A DNA stretch of 64,000 nucleotides from Nymphaea colorata (taxonomy: Eukaryota; Streptophyta; Magnoliopsida; Nymphaeales; Nymphaeaceae): positions 19,563,934-19,627,933 of the forward strand of contig NC_045138.2 of NCBI RefSeq assembly GCF_008831285.2. The letters run 5' to 3'. The position numbers and the translations under genes were made by a program. A model generated the notes under the pieces. That model was not told the DNA's origin and did no database searches. It was given only the letters and a program-made list of their open reading frames with translations. Below are positions 37,849 through 49,396 of the stretch, piece by piece. Each line of letters starts with the position of its first letter. The first letter of the stretch is position 1.

Positions 37849-39560
37849 TCATGACAGCACAACATCGAAGTTTTGTCTGCCCTTGCCCTGAACAACCACC
37901 CTACCATGCATTAGAAAGAAAAGCAGATGGAGGAGATCGCACTTCAACCATGGTACCTGTAGATACATTTGTTTACGACAAACACATATTGAAACGTAGC
38001 CTAAACAGTCACTGCTGATGCATTTTAAAACTCCTGTAACTTGGAGTAAATTTAGATTAGAAACAATGACAAACGAAACAATCAAAACCATATCAAGACA
38101 CAAACTCAGCAAGTTTATCAAAATCAAAATATTGATTATATGAACCCTTGCTCCTAACCAGCTTGGATTACTAATGTTTGAGCCCTTGAACTTGTGATTC
38201 AAAAATAGCAAAATAGAGCTTCTGTGCCTGAATAAGCTTCTTTGCCTCGCCCTGCAAAGGAACAAAAGCTAGTAAGTCGAACAAAATAAAAATCTAGAAA
38301 AGACAATATTACACACATGACAAGCAAAAAAACTACATAAAGTTAGATCCCCTAAACATTACAATTGAGTTGCAAAGCTCTAGAGGGAGAAACCTTTAAG
38401 AGAGTTAGCAGAGAATACACATTACGTTAGAATGTAAAGGATTAATTGCATGCTTTTTCACTCCAATCTGCTATGCAATCACTGCAGGGAAAATGGGCAA
38501 ATAAAAGTGAATACTAGAGCTAAATGACGCTATGTTGAATGCTCACGTGACTTCACTTTTTTTACAATTAAAACTTTTAAGTCCACAGGAAGGCTACACT
38601 TGCTTGCAACAGTATAGGATGGAGCTCCATCAAACAAGATAAAGATTATTCCTTTTAAATATCTGTCAACTTCATCACAATGAGAAGGATATGCAAAACA
38701 GCACAATAATTCAGATGAGAATGTTGTCTGTGTAGTGTGTATATAACAAACATCGGAAGAACTTCAATGCTTATTTGATATATCCATATGGTGCATCTTT
38801 GAAACCAATGTCGATTTAAATGCTGGATCAGGTGTGATCCAAATTTGTTAAATAGATCAGGGCAACATATGCATCACAAATGGATTCTCCAGTCAAGGGC
38901 ACTAATTTTTCTCAAGCCTTAAACAGCTCATCTTCTAATTACTGTTAGGGAAACTTGACTTGCTCGAACGAATTGATGAAATCAGAAACCATAGCTTGCT
39001 TACCTCAGATTAGCATAACTCTAGCAGATTTCTCGCGGTTATGCATATAGCGTCGTAGACAACGTCCTTAAATATCACATTCATGGTGTTGTCATACCTA
39101 TTTCAGCATTTTAAAGCTGTTTTTGATTAATAGGCTTACGACCATAAACTTTGCATAAAAAAACATAGATTAAAACTTAACATAAAATCAGATGTAAGCC
39201 ATCAACGTACAAACATGAACAACGATCGGACAACATGCATGAAACAGGGGACTAAGAAAGAAAAAGAAATAGATGGCTAAACCAGTGATTTACGAGAATA
39301 TGGAAGGAAGACATTAACATGGAACAATGATGGACGCAAATGCGGTCGAATCACAAAGGGGATTAGGTTGCGTTTACCTGTGGGGATGCGTTTCTTTCGG
39401 CATAGCAGGAGATCAAAGGCTTCGCAAACGATTCACCAAGGGCTTGCTTGTATTGATTGGATTGCGTTAATCGGACCACCAAGCAACGATTCAACAAAGT
39501 AAGATTCCATCTGAAGGTGCTGTGATCACTTGGAGTCAATACGAAGGGGAGAAAAATGCC
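37849..39560 (-). other. Unrecognised stretch with exon-like islands, minus strand
   Basis: A pyrimidine-rich acceptor near 38256 is followed by 26 sense codons on the minus strand: GEAKKLIQAQKLYFAIFESQ, then VQGLKH and a stop. This looks like a last exon. A second island near 39090-39030 reads MNVIFKDVVYDAICITARNL. A possible first exon starts MPKETHPH with a GT donor near 39380. These do not join into a reading frame I can defend and the family is unknown. It may be a degraded gene. Confidence 0.25.
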
Positions 39561-40425
39561 GCTCAGCAGAGGAGAATAAAAAGAGTGAAAATTTTGTTTT
39601 TGGAGGACAAAAAAATGCCTTCACATGAAATACAAAATGTTCCCTACATACTAAAGTGAAGGAGGGAAGACGTATTAACAGCACGCTAAACAAGGAACAC
39701 ACAGGGTGGAGAATTCTTTCCAAGCTGGTTGTAGATTTGGGCCCGCAATACAGGACTAGGATATTTGGCTCCCAAGTTAATTACCTTTCAATAAAACAAG
39801 CAAGGGTAGACATATGATTGAATGTACAACTGAGACTATCTTCCTTGCTTCACATTTTTAATCCATGATATGTCTTTCACATACCCACCACCTGTCGTCA
39901 CCACATGGACTTACCTTGTACTCTCTTTCTCTCTCTCTTTCGATATATATATATATATATAAGCCAGTAAAACCCCAGTGGACCTTGGAAAGCAGGTGGG
40001 TAGAGATAGCACATGACGAGTATGTAGTTGATGGAATAAAGTAGTAGCCCAGCAATCATATCATCATCAACATAAGTCACACCATTAATAGAAATGAAAC
40101 GAATAGCCTTCCTCCGAAAGTTCTGGGACGCCTATTGCTGAAAGAATTTAGCGTTATCATCCTTCCTTCAGCCATTGGACCCAATATTATTGCTTCCAGT
40201 AGCATTCATCAGGAGCACACCAAATATCAAAGATGAGTAAATGTGAGATGAGCCTGCTGTAAATGCAACTAAAGAAGGTGATCATCATCACCATGGTGAT
40301 GTAAACCAAAAATGTGTTGACACTTATATTTCAGAAAATTGAACAGTGTTTCTTGTTCATGCGCGACATGCAAAACAATTTCCACCGACTTTCCTATTTT
40401 CAACGACATAGAGCAGCAAGTTGAT

Positions 40426-40552
40426 CGTCTCTATATATAAATACACATGAAACTCTATTCACCCATATTTCCTGCCCTTGCCATCAGCTCATAAGCGTCT
40501 CTTCATAAGGATGCCCAACGCTAACAACAATCACTCCAAAGTTTCTGATTAA
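40426..40552 (+). promoter_or_regulatory. Promoter-like TATA box followed by a 13-codon reading frame
   Basis: A good TATA box (TATATAAATA, near 40432) lies about 75 bp before ATG at 40510, spacing like that of a real gene. The frame MPNANNNHSKVSD then stops. Part of the DNA (aacaatcactccaaagttt) resembles the start of the 62311 gene (aacacatactctaagtttg). It may be the stump of another family member. The match is short. Confidence 0.3.
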
Positions 40553-40819
40553 AAAGAAGCACTACAATCAAATGTCAAGGTATTTCATATGTTAGGAACA
40601 GTAAGAAGTAAATTGGAAGAATTCAGGAAAAGAGGAACCAAAGAGGCAAAGACAGAATTCTCTGAAGCAGCAATCGTTAGTCAACCTACTCTGAATGTCA
40701 AGTTCCCATACAGTTAATGACTTCTCACATGATTCATTAACAGACACTCATGGTTGTGACAAGGGGCATCTATGCAGCCACCAGCGAGCGATAGAGAGCG
40801 AGAGAGAGAGAAAGAGCGT

Positions 40820-40822
40820 TGA

Positions 40823-40857
<35 letters not shown>
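40820..40857. repeat. GA and TA microsatellites
   Basis: A GA run (40798-40815) and a TA run (40826-40857) lie close together. Between 40860 and 41670 no gene is supported. Confidence 0.85.
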
Positions 40858-40860
<3 letters not shown>

Positions 40861-41671
40861 TTTTTTAGAGTAAGGACAAATAAAAATTTGATTTTCAATG
40901 TCAAATTAATTGTTCCTGAAAGAGATATGGAAAACATAAGGTTGAAAAATAGGATAAATTCTTCTACTATTTGCAATGGATGGGAAAACAGTAGCTTATA
41001 TATTACTAAGTAAACAAAGGCATAAAATGGAAAAAAAGCAGTATTGGAAACATGCACATAAGAAACACAACTTTATTAGAAGATCATTCAGGAAGCGGTA
41101 CCATGAAGAACTAAATAGAAGCTCTTAGTACAAGCTAGCTATCAGCACTTGAGATCTTTTCATATGGGTTTTCCTAAAGCAAAGAAGTGAAAGTGAAAGA
41201 GTGTGGACTACAGCTCCTAGTGATGGCAGCAGATTTTACTCTTGACAAAAACCATAAACCAACAGAAGAACAGAGGGACATGGAATGGACCCACAAAATA
41301 CCCAAACACTAAGCATAATAACTACAGAAGCATTCCACCAACATGAACTTGGACACCCAAAGACCATAGAACACGAAGAACTCATGCCTCAGACACAGTT
41401 TTTACTACGGAATAGTAGTTTTCAGACCTCTAGGACAATTATATCACCACTGTTTATCCAGCATAATCTACATTCCTTTGTTTATATCATCTGTCTTTTC
41501 CAGTTCAGAAATTTTACCGTCACCAAATACGTTGCACATCGCCACTGCTAGCTGGCAAGTCACTGCTAGAGATAGTCAAGGAACTACTGATGAATTCATC
41601 TGGCTGAGTTCCTGCATGACCAGATATAGCCTTTTTTGTTCAGGGTCAGGCTCCCTGTGCTTCTTCAAATG

Positions 41672-44600
41672 TTACTCTTCAGGATTATCTAACACACTAC
41701 CACTTGAGAGCTCAAGGGCAGCATGACTAGTGGAAAACTTACATGGCTGAGTGCTCTGATCAATTGCTTGATTGTCAAATGAAGTCTCTCTGCTCAAGTT
41801 CACCTCTTTTGGAACTCCTTTTAGAGCAGAATTCTCTTCAGTGGCTTCACCACCCACTTCTTCATTGTGAAAAGTGAATGACTGGAACCATTCTTGCCAT
41901 TTGAGCAATCTTTCTTCTAGCACAGTATCACTACTTCTGTTATATAACACAGAGTTGATATCTTGGAAACTTGTTCTGAGCAAAAATCTTCTTGGTAGCA
42001 AATAGCTACTGAATTTTCTCATCACCCTTTTTGCAGCAAGGACATCCTTTTGACATGCTGGATACTTCTTTTCAGCTTTAGAAAATGCACCAGATGCATA
42101 GATGGAGAACACTTCGTACCTTTCCTTATTGCTAGAGTTGGCTACCTGCCATTCTTGAAGATCTTTTCTGCTAACAAACTTGAGTTTCCCATTCCAGTGT
42201 GCATCAGAGGAATTGGCCTCAACAATCAGGAAATCATCTCCGCTTGGTAGCTGCAATGGTGGCAAAGAGTCACACTCTGCTTTAAGTTCTTTCAACCAAC
42301 TTTCCTTTTCCCTGTCCCAAATAAATGCCTCCCCTTTCTTCAGAAGCTTTGCTATTGGCTTCCGCCTTCTGGCAAAGTCCTTGAGGAATGCTTCTGCATA
42401 GGATAAACATCCCAAAAGCATATGCAACTGCCTTTTGTCTTTAAGTTGGTCTGGAAATTCTTGGATTTTTCTCAAAATGTGAGGTAGCAAAAGAATTTGA
42501 CTACCTTTGATATGAAAACCAAGAAAGTCAATTTCATTTTTCAGGATCTCCATTTGTGGTGCCGAAAGAACTATCCCATTTTCACAACAAGCTTTTGCAA
42601 ACTGCTTCAGATGGCAAATATGCTCGTCTTTAGTTTTGCTGAAAACAAAAATCTCATCAAGGAAGCATCTGACAAAGTCATGATATGGACCAAAGATTGA
42701 ATCCACGTGCTTTTGTAATACTGATGGTGCATTACAATAACCTATAGGCATAACATTCCACTCATAGGTGCCAATAAGAGTGCTAAAAGCAAAATATTTC
42801 TTACAATCTTCGGCAAGTTTCAACTGAGAAAATCCTGATTGTACCTCAAATTTACTGAACCATTGGCAATTCCCAATCAAGGTGAATAATGAATCCTTGC
42901 GGGGTAAAGGATACCAATCTCTTATAACATTCTTATTTAGGTGCTTGTAGTCGATGACCAACTGCTTTCCTTTCTGGTGACTATTGATGTAGAAGGCTGA
43001 AGAGACAAGGCCTCCATGTGTTTTGGATTTCCTCACTACTCCAGCTTTTGCCCACTCTTCAATATCATGTTTGCATTTCTCCTCATCTTCCTCATCCATA
43101 GGTATGCATTTGCTTTTCATTACCTGTGAATGATTTGGCTTAAGCTTCACCTCAATTTCAAATGCATCTTTCTTGGAAAGTGAATATGCAGATTGGGAAC
43201 ACAAATATTTCTCAAAGATTTCTTTGGCTGAAAATTCATTAATATCTTCAAAATCCAATTCTTTGTCATGTTGATGAGAGGGAGCTAGCTCAAAAATCAT
43301 TTCACATGCCTTCTGTAGATAGAAAGGGTTTCCATTTGGCTTACATTCATGAAGATAAATCTCATGACCTGCATCTGGTTTGAAATTCCCTCTGAAGTTC
43401 TGTTCTTGCAATTTATTGTTTTTGGCATATGCATGTGCAGCTTCCTCATTGTCACCTGCAAAAGACTTGACTGTATGAAATTTTAACACATGAGTTCGCG
43501 GAATCTTGTGCTCAACCCCATTAATTGTCCAATAGACATTAGCCTTATCATGAGAATACCTCTCAAGATGCTTGTCAAGTATATCCTGTCCAATAAGGAT
43601 ATCATAACCTTGCTTGTCATAAGCATAGAAATGCAAAGTTAAGTCTTCCCCGTCAACCTTTGCACGGACAAATATCTCTTGGTCAAGAAAGATTGTATGA
43701 CCTGATACAGTACACACTGCTAATTTGGGATTTAAAGATTTCCACATACATTCTGGAAAAATGCAGGACTTTGCAACACTAATTGTTGCCCCAGTGTCAA
43801 TGAAACAATCAATTTCTTGGAAGATCTCTTTGGACTTCTTGCTAACTGCAAATTCAAGCTTGACAGCTACAATTTTTGGGCGGTAAACTATTGAAGAGTG
43901 TTCTAGTTGTTCCTTGGTTTCAATCTTATTTTCTATATATCCAATATCATACGCATCTCGACCAATTCCAGTTTTGTGTGAGAAGGTATTTTCATGAACT
44001 TCAAGCAATCCAACATAATCAAATGCTGTTACTATTCCAGTAATAGTATCACCATCAATGAAAGCATCGTTCGGTAGAAGGTCAGCCTTTTTGTTTGTAG
44101 GATTCTGATCATCAATCTTTGCCCGGAAGTATGGGTTCCTTGCATAATCCTGATACTGCCTTCTCTGAATGGTCCGCACCCTCTTGGCCATTGTTTGGAA
44201 ATCAACTTCTTTGATGGCCAACTTTAGTTCCCCGATAGTCTTTCCAATGCTCTCGACCTGAAATCCTGGATTCGTGACCCCATCATACTCTGCAACTTGC
44301 CGGTTAACCTCATCAATCTGATACTGCAGATGCTTTGTGATATCCTTAACGTCTTGCAGAGGATTTCCTCCAGAGGTCAACTTCTCAATCTCTTGCATAA
44401 TTGAGGTAATGTTTTCTTTATCCGCAACTTTTTCCCTAAGCCCTTGCACAGATTGATAAATGGTTTTAAGGTCCATCTCTATGCCAAGGTGCCGTGGTGG
44501 AAGGTTTGTATATGCTTCATCCCAGTATTTTCTTTGATGAATTGCGTATAGTGCTCTAGAATACAAGTTCAGCTTGGCATTTAACCGTCGCTCAGAAAGA

Positions 44601-45514
44601 ATCTTTTTATATTCTTCCCAGTCATCTAAGTTTCCAAAAAGATGGAAAGCTCGATATGCCATATCATGTATAATCTTTTCTTCTGTTCCAATAGCAATAT
44701 CGGCACCAGTACCAGGCCAAACCATGTACCTATCACGGTGACAGTGAGGGGGGACTGTAACATCATTACCAGGCCGATTATAAGGAACTGTGTCACTGTA
44801 ATTGTCTACTCTAAGAGTTTTCTGCTCCCTAGCGGGGAATTTTGGGTTCGTTGGTCGAGCCATGAAGATTTGTTCATCTTCACTCTGTATTTCTGACTCT
44901 GTTTCAGAGCAGTAGTACTCTGATTCTTCATCAGAGTCCTTGGCTTCCAACATGTCAAGGTATTCAATGGGACCATTTGTCTCTACCCCAGAAAGCCTTT
45001 GCTCAAGCAAACTAGCGTAGTCCTTGTAATTCTCATTATTGTCCTTCTCTTGAGGTTTTCTCATCTCATCTCCTTTATCTGCAATAGCCTTTGACAGCAT
45101 TCGACGTGATTCATCTATGAAGGAGAAGAGATTTTTCATTACCGACTCCATCAAATGGTAGACATCCTTGCAGCTGACGTCTACCTCTTTGGAAAGTCCC
45201 TCTGGATTGTCCCACTTGACGTTCCAATGGTTCACGCGACTACCTAAACCCATCACAGTGTTAAACTCCGACACCACTTCCTTCTTTCGCTTTTCACTCT
45301 CGGATTCCAACCTCTCCATCCTAGAAGTCAGATCATTGAAACAACTGGTGACAATGGATTCGAGGTTTTTGATCGAGGTGTTGCTATCAGTGACATTGTT
45401 CTGAAGTTGTTGGAACCATTTCTCTACAGATGCATCACAGCTTTTCTCGTCATGATCATGGCTGTAAATGTATTTCTTGAGAAGATAGGGAACGTTTTCC
45501 GATTGACATGCCAT
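41672..45514 (-). CDS. Pararetrovirus-like polyprotein with substituted active sites, 1280 aa
   Basis: One uninterrupted frame resembles the gag-pol part of plant pararetroviruses (Caulimoviridae). Residues 1-215 match the cluster's coiled-coil genes: LLKKYIYSHDH (11-21), VDVSCKDVYHLMESVMKNLF (111-130) and an acidic SETESEIQSEDE end. Residues 220-480 are helical, with MVWPGTGADIAIGTEEKI and RRLNAKLNLYSRALYAIHQR; I take this as the coat-like region. An aspartic protease follows (DTGAT, D573; later ILIGQDIL), then reverse transcriptase (about 780-1050) and RNase H (about 1090-1210). The expected catalytic acids are changed: motif A reads FEVQSGF (E890), motif C reads FLDE (D953, E954), and RNase H has ANSS (N1101), CQKD and LRTS. 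I see no movement protein, CCHC knuckle or tRNA primer site nearby. The frame still has no stop over 3.8 kb. A promoter module lies 2.4 kb upstream (47.97 kb), so a long leader intron is implied. The alternative is a recently silenced viral insertion. Confidence 0.85.
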   Translation of the reverse strand: MACQSENVPYLLKKYIYSHDHDEKSCDASVEKWFQQLQNNVTDSNTSIKNLESIVTSCFNDLTSRMERLESESEKRKKEVVSEFNTVMGLGSRVNHWNVKWDNPEGLSKEVDVSCKDVYHLMESVMKNLFSFIDESRRMLSKAIADKGDEMRKPQEKDNNENYKDYASLLEQRLSGVETNGPIEYLDMLEAKDSDEESEYYCSETESEIQSEDEQIFMARPTNPKFPAREQKTLRVDNYSDTVPYNRPGNDVTVPPHCHRDRYMVWPGTGADIAIGTEEKIIHDMAYRAFHLFGNLDDWEEYKKILSERRLNAKLNLYSRALYAIHQRKYWDEAYTNLPPRHLGIEMDLKTIYQSVQGLREKVADKENITSIMQEIEKLTSGGNPLQDVKDITKHLQYQIDEVNRQVAEYDGVTNPGFQVESIGKTIGELKLAIKEVDFQTMAKRVRTIQRRQYQDYARNPYFRAKIDDQNPTNKKADLLPNDAFIDGDTITGIVTAFDYVGLLEVHENTFSHKTGIGRDAYDIGYIENKIETKEQLEHSSIVYRPKIVAVKLEFAVSKKSKEIFQEIDCFIDTGATISVAKSCIFPECMWKSLNPKLAVCTVSGHTIFLDQEIFVRAKVDGEDLTLHFYAYDKQGYDILIGQDILDKHLERYSHDKANVYWTINGVEHKIPRTHVLKFHTVKSFAGDNEEAAHAYAKNNKLQEQNFRGNFKPDAGHEIYLHECKPNGNPFYLQKACEMIFELAPSHQHDKELDFEDINEFSAKEIFEKYLCSQSAYSLSKKDAFEIEVKLKPNHSQVMKSKCIPMDEEDEEKCKHDIEEWAKAGVVRKSKTHGGLVSSAFYINSHQKGKQLVIDYKHLNKNVIRDWYPLPRKDSLFTLIGNCQWFSKFEVQSGFSQLKLAEDCKKYFAFSTLIGTYEWNVMPIGYCNAPSVLQKHVDSIFGPYHDFVRCFLDEIFVFSKTKDEHICHLKQFAKACCENGIVLSAPQMEILKNEIDFLGFHIKGSQILLLPHILRKIQEFPDQLKDKRQLHMLLGCLSYAEAFLKDFARRRKPIAKLLKKGEAFIWDREKESWLKELKAECDSLPPLQLPSGDDFLIVEANSSDAHWNGKLKFVSRKDLQEWQVANSSNKERYEVFSIYASGAFSKAEKKYPACQKDVLAAKRVMRKFSSYLLPRRFLLRTSFQDINSVLYNRSSDTVLEERLLKWQEWFQSFTFHNEEVGGEATEENSALKGVPKEVNLSRETSFDNQAIDQSTQPCKFSTSHAALELSSGSVLDNPEE

Positions 45515-45529
45515 GTTCTTGCAAAGTAA

Positions 45530-46949
45530 GAACCGTCGGACAAACGGTATGCGGTTACAAGAGGAAATGTGACTTGAAGCCTTTGTTCTGATGCAAATGA
45601 TACAGAGATTGTTCTCTGCGATCGCAGAACTCAGAAGCTCATAATGAAATGCAGCAAAACTCGTGGTTCACAAGGAAGTAAACTTTACCACACCGACGTC
45701 ATTCTCGTGGTTAGCTTATTCTGTACTGCAACCATGGTCGATCAAACGAGTCCCTGCGTGCTTCAACCATTAAGTACACTGAGTTGTGGAAATTTAACAA
45801 GTGAGCATGAAAGATGAGAAGCACAACCGGAGTGGAGATAAGACCATGGTAACCACCCAAACAAACAAATGAATGAGTGAAAAGAAATCCATGAAGCAAA
45901 CAAGCTAGCAAGATACAAACCCAACTGAACACAAGCATACACTATGGCTCTCTTTAAGCTAAAATTTGGTGCTGGGTTTAGACCCATCTAAGCATGATCC
46001 ATTGATGTGTTCAAATTGAATCGAGTGAGTGTTATTTTTCTGAATTTGGTCAGCTGTTACACTCAGAAGCCGACATCAAAAGAACTCCGGTACTTTAGAG
46101 AAAAGGATGCACTCAAGCCAATAAAATGGAAAATTCATTGCCAACATTTGGTGACAAGGTGTCACCATAATACAAAACACAAGCAAACCATACAAAACGC
46201 AAAAAAAAAAAAGAACAAAACAGAAAGAAAAATAAACAAAATAAACCAGAGAGAGAGAGAGAGAGATTGTAATTCAATTTTATTAGGGATTAACAAAGAT
46301 TATATGGTGACTGTGACTGGAATAAGTTCAATCCGGTGCGTCAACAAAACTTAGTTACTTTGGCAATTCCTTGAAAGCCCCGTAATTAAGCATATCTCTT
46401 TGTGTTAATATTCAGGCAATAGTTCTTATATGGTGACTGTGACTGAAAAAGCTTACAGCAAACATGGCCCTTTGGCGTACAAATCCTATTATATTCATGC
46501 TTCCAACAAAATTTATTTTTTTCCATTTCATGGTTCTCGAAATGTAAAGCTCGCATTTGTGCGGTACTTAGTTTTGTAAAATATAATACATTTATTCTCA
46601 ATAGAAAAAATCAACAAGAGTCTATTGCACCCAAGTGTACGATAATACTATACATATAGAGGCCACCTATTTGGTCAGGATTCCTGAGTTCTTTTCCACG
46701 AATTCAACTATGATGTGGTAAAACTGAATCTCTAAATCTATAAGCCAGGATTTTTAAAAAAAAAATCAATGAAAAATTTGAATTGCAGATCAAATTTTGT
46801 TGTAAGCATTCAAAAGGCTGATATTATGAAGTTTCTTGGTACATATAAAATCCAATGTGCACATCAGATTTCTAGTTCTTTTTTTTTTTATTACGATACT
46901 TTTTCAGTCTGATATTTGAAAAATTTGGTGCAAGAGATTACCACACACC

Positions 46950-46987
<38 letters not shown>

Positions 46988-47860
46988 CAGAGAAGAGAGC
47001 AGAACAAAACCAAATAGATCACAAATATACAAGCCCAAAACACAACGGGAAAGGCACTACAGCAAATAATGATAACTAATGATAACAAAAACCTAATAGA
47101 AGACCAAGAAACCAGCAATCAAATTCCTCCATCAAAAAATCCCCAAGCAACACAGATTCACCAAGGTAACGATTAGAAGACCAAAGTGACCAGCATCTAA
47201 AGCCCCCACTAAACATTTAGGAGCAACGGTTGACCGAAGTTGCTAGCCAAGCAAGTCGGGATCGCCAAACCCAACATGAGAGTAAGTCGAATTATTATAA
47301 TGGTATTAGAGTGGCATGTGAATGTGTTTTCATAAGGAGGTGGATTATAACGAGTACAAATTTTGTGTGCCATTATGTGTGTGCCGCCTATGTATGCAGC
47401 AAAAGAAGGGAGGTGTTTTTGCAATTTTTAAAAAATGTCATTTCACTTTTTTTATTTTCATTTTTATCTTGCCAAAAATTTGTCTTTTTTTTTAACTCAT
47501 GAAATTTTGGGCACCTATAACACCCATTTTAACGTTTTAAGAAGTTTAGTCCCGTTTGTGGGAGAGAGAGAGAGAGAGAGAGCGGTTCTAGTCTTTCTAG
47601 ACACCAAACATCACATTCTCTTCCCTTATCATATAGCATATAGAGTTGTGTTATGAAATGCTCCATCTTGCACGAAACAACATCAATATACATATCTGTA
47701 AGTCATGAGATGAAGCTAATCTACGCGCAATGGCGATTGACAACAAGGGGAGAGGCCAAGGTAGGCATGTTTAATTTGGCTTTACAAGTCAAGCTTGCAG
47801 GCACATGACATTAACTCGAATAGGCTATTAATCTTAAATAACAAAATAAAACTTAAGCAT
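45530..47860 (-). other. Probable leader intron and 5' leader of the 1280-aa gene
   Basis: Near 45720-45775 the sequence gtcgatcaaacgagtccctg matches gtcgatcaaacactccctgc upstream of the 57895 gene, so the two leaders are homologous close to their ATGs. A minus-strand TGCAG acceptor lies there. The donor GTGAGTT is at about 47873. The 2 kb between holds GA microsatellites (46249-46266, 46952-46982 and 47562-47582) and poly-A/T runs, with no supported gene. In the 57-kb gene the equivalent intron is only about 200 bp, so this one has probably taken up inserted DNA. Confidence 0.45.
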
Positions 47861-47863
47861 GGA

Positions 47864-48135
47864 AGAACTCACAGGAGAGTACTGATTGGAGATGGAAGAA
47901 CAACGATTGAAGATTTGACAGAAGATTGGACGAGCAGATGACCAGTGAACAAAAGCCTCTGCCTATTTATAGACGAAAAGAGCGTGAACTCGATTGCTAG
48001 GTGCTTGCATGTGCATTGATGCGGAAGTATAAATGGGCATTTATTAGGAGAGGCAACTGCCCGTCGAAGTTCCAGAGACGGAAGACTCCCAAGTCCCCGG
48101 GGCCATCCCCCATTGACGCCATCAACATGACATCA
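47864..48135 (-). promoter_or_regulatory. Promoter of the 1280-aa gene: shared module with paired TGACG/TGACATCA
   Basis: Plus-strand view: TGACG at 48114-48118 and TGACATCA at 48128-48135, then gactcccaagtccccgggg (48083-48101), then gtgcattgatgcgg and agtataaatgggcattt (48010-48042), then the minus-strand TATA box (TATAAATA, complement of 47964-47971) and a GTGAGTT donor near 47873. Order and spacing match the modules at 33.6 and 58.5 kb. Activity is inferred. Confidence 0.6.
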
Positions 48136-48256
48136 TCCGTCCTTTCTGACCTTTCACATAATCCTGGGCCACCTTGCCTGCACGGCTACTCGCAGGAGCC
48201 AAGAGTCAAGAGTCCTCCAACCAGTGATCAATTACAATATTACAACAAAGCCGCCT

Positions 48257-48259
48257 CTC

Positions 48260-48292
<33 letters not shown>
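48257..48292. repeat. (CT)n microsatellite
   Basis: About 18 CT units with one interruption, between the divergent promoters of the 45514 and 48995 genes. Confidence 0.9.
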
Positions 48293-48779
48293 GAAACACG
48301 CCAGATTAAGATAAGTGATGGAACCGAGGGAAGCAGAGCTTCAGAAGTAATTGGACGCGTAGACAGGTTTCTTGCAGGTTACTGTAGCTGCATTCAATTC
48401 TGAAATGAGAGCCTTTCAGTTGTGATCGAGCAGGACATATGCATAGGGACCCAATAGGAAAAAAAATCCATAAACAGCTTTAAATGTGTTCAGTTTCTGC
48501 TGGAACATGAACAATGTTTCAACGAAGACACGATGTTTCAAATTCGTTCAGTGAGCTTACTGCTAGCTAGAAAGAGGGCACTCTCTGACTATTCTTTTTT
48601 TTTTTCTTCATTAAGTGCCTCTCTTCAGCATTTGCCAAAGGCGATACGGGGTACATCGGATCATTTTGCAGTATATAGTCTGGAACTCTGGATATAGTGC
48701 GTGTGACAATCCATGCATGGACTAGTGACCTTAATTTTAGATTACCAAGTATGGGCAGATCTGGTTAGATACAATATTT

Positions 48780-48862
48780 CTGCAGTGACTTCACGTGGGT
48801 CAGTTTCACTTCTTTAATCCCCGTTCACATTATATTCTACAAGTTCCTTACTCTATAAAAGG
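48780..48862 (+). promoter_or_regulatory. Promoter of the 133-aa coiled-coil gene: G-box and TATA box
   Basis: CTATAAAAGG (48851-48860) is a strong plant TATA box about 140 bp before the ATG at 48995. Upstream, tgacttcacgtggg (near 48787) combines a TGAC motif with a CACGTG G-box. Confidence 0.55.
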
Positions 48863-48994
48863 GCAGAATTTTATGAATGTTGGCATCCCATCTTCTAATT
48901 AAGCCGTGATAGACTGGTGTATCTTCCCGGCCTCTATCAACAGCCTAAAAGTTTTTACTTCATTTCTTTCCAAAGATTACGTCCATTCGAAACA

Positions 48995-49396
48995 ATGAGT
49001 TGCCAGTGTGATAAAGACGTGGTGCCATCGATAAACACTTACAGTAAATTTGTGATTACCACTCTGGTGATGCCAGAAGGCCATGGAAATCTGTACGAAT
49101 GCCTCATGAAAGAGTTTGCTGATCTTTCCTCTCTTCTGAGAAAATATGTATCCGATCGTCATACTGCTGAGAAGGCCAATGATGATCACTCAGCGGAGAA
49201 ATGTATCAAGAAACTTCAAGACGAAGCTGCCAAGACTCTCGCAGAGATCAGCAATTTCAAGAGTCAGCTCACGATCCTCAGTGAGCAGCTCAAAATTTAC
49301 AGGGAGGAGCAGGACAACCTCTTCAAGACAATATTAGCAGAGAAAGAAGACCTGACTGCAGAGCTTCTGGAGAAAGCGAAAGGACATGAAAATTGA
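48995..49396 (+). CDS. Short coiled-coil member of the pararetrovirus-linked family, 133 aa
   Basis: The frame is open from 48917, but the ATG at 48995 is preferred: it aligns with the start of the 387-aa paralogue (cysteine-rich MSCQCDK, then INTYSKFV-TTLVMPEG) and the earlier ATG would lie close to the cap site. Residues 14-45 are the type B N-terminal module: INTYSKFVITTLVMPEGHGN and LYECLMKEF. Residues 55-133 are a coiled coil ending LSEQLKIYREEQDNLFK and EKEDLTAELLEKA, which matches the C-terminal coil of the 355-aa and 387-aa proteins (LSDELRVYKQEQDNLLKAI). The central segment of those proteins, including VYHLMES and DEAIGLGDR, is missing. It is therefore an internally deleted family member with its own TATA box. 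Its function is unknown; a self-associating or partner-binding role is possible. It runs head to head with the 1280-aa gene. Confidence 0.7.
   Translation: MSCQCDKDVVPSINTYSKFVITTLVMPEGHGNLYECLMKEFADLSSLLRKYVSDRHTAEKANDDHSAEKCIKKLQDEAAKTLAEISNFKSQLTILSEQLKIYREEQDNLFKTILAEKEDLTAELLEKAKGHEN

Noticed and set aside
41672-45514. A live endogenous pararetrovirus or active retrotransposon
   Set aside because: The RT and RNase H acidic residues are substituted. No movement protein, CCHC knuckle, LTR or tRNA-Met primer site was found around the frame.
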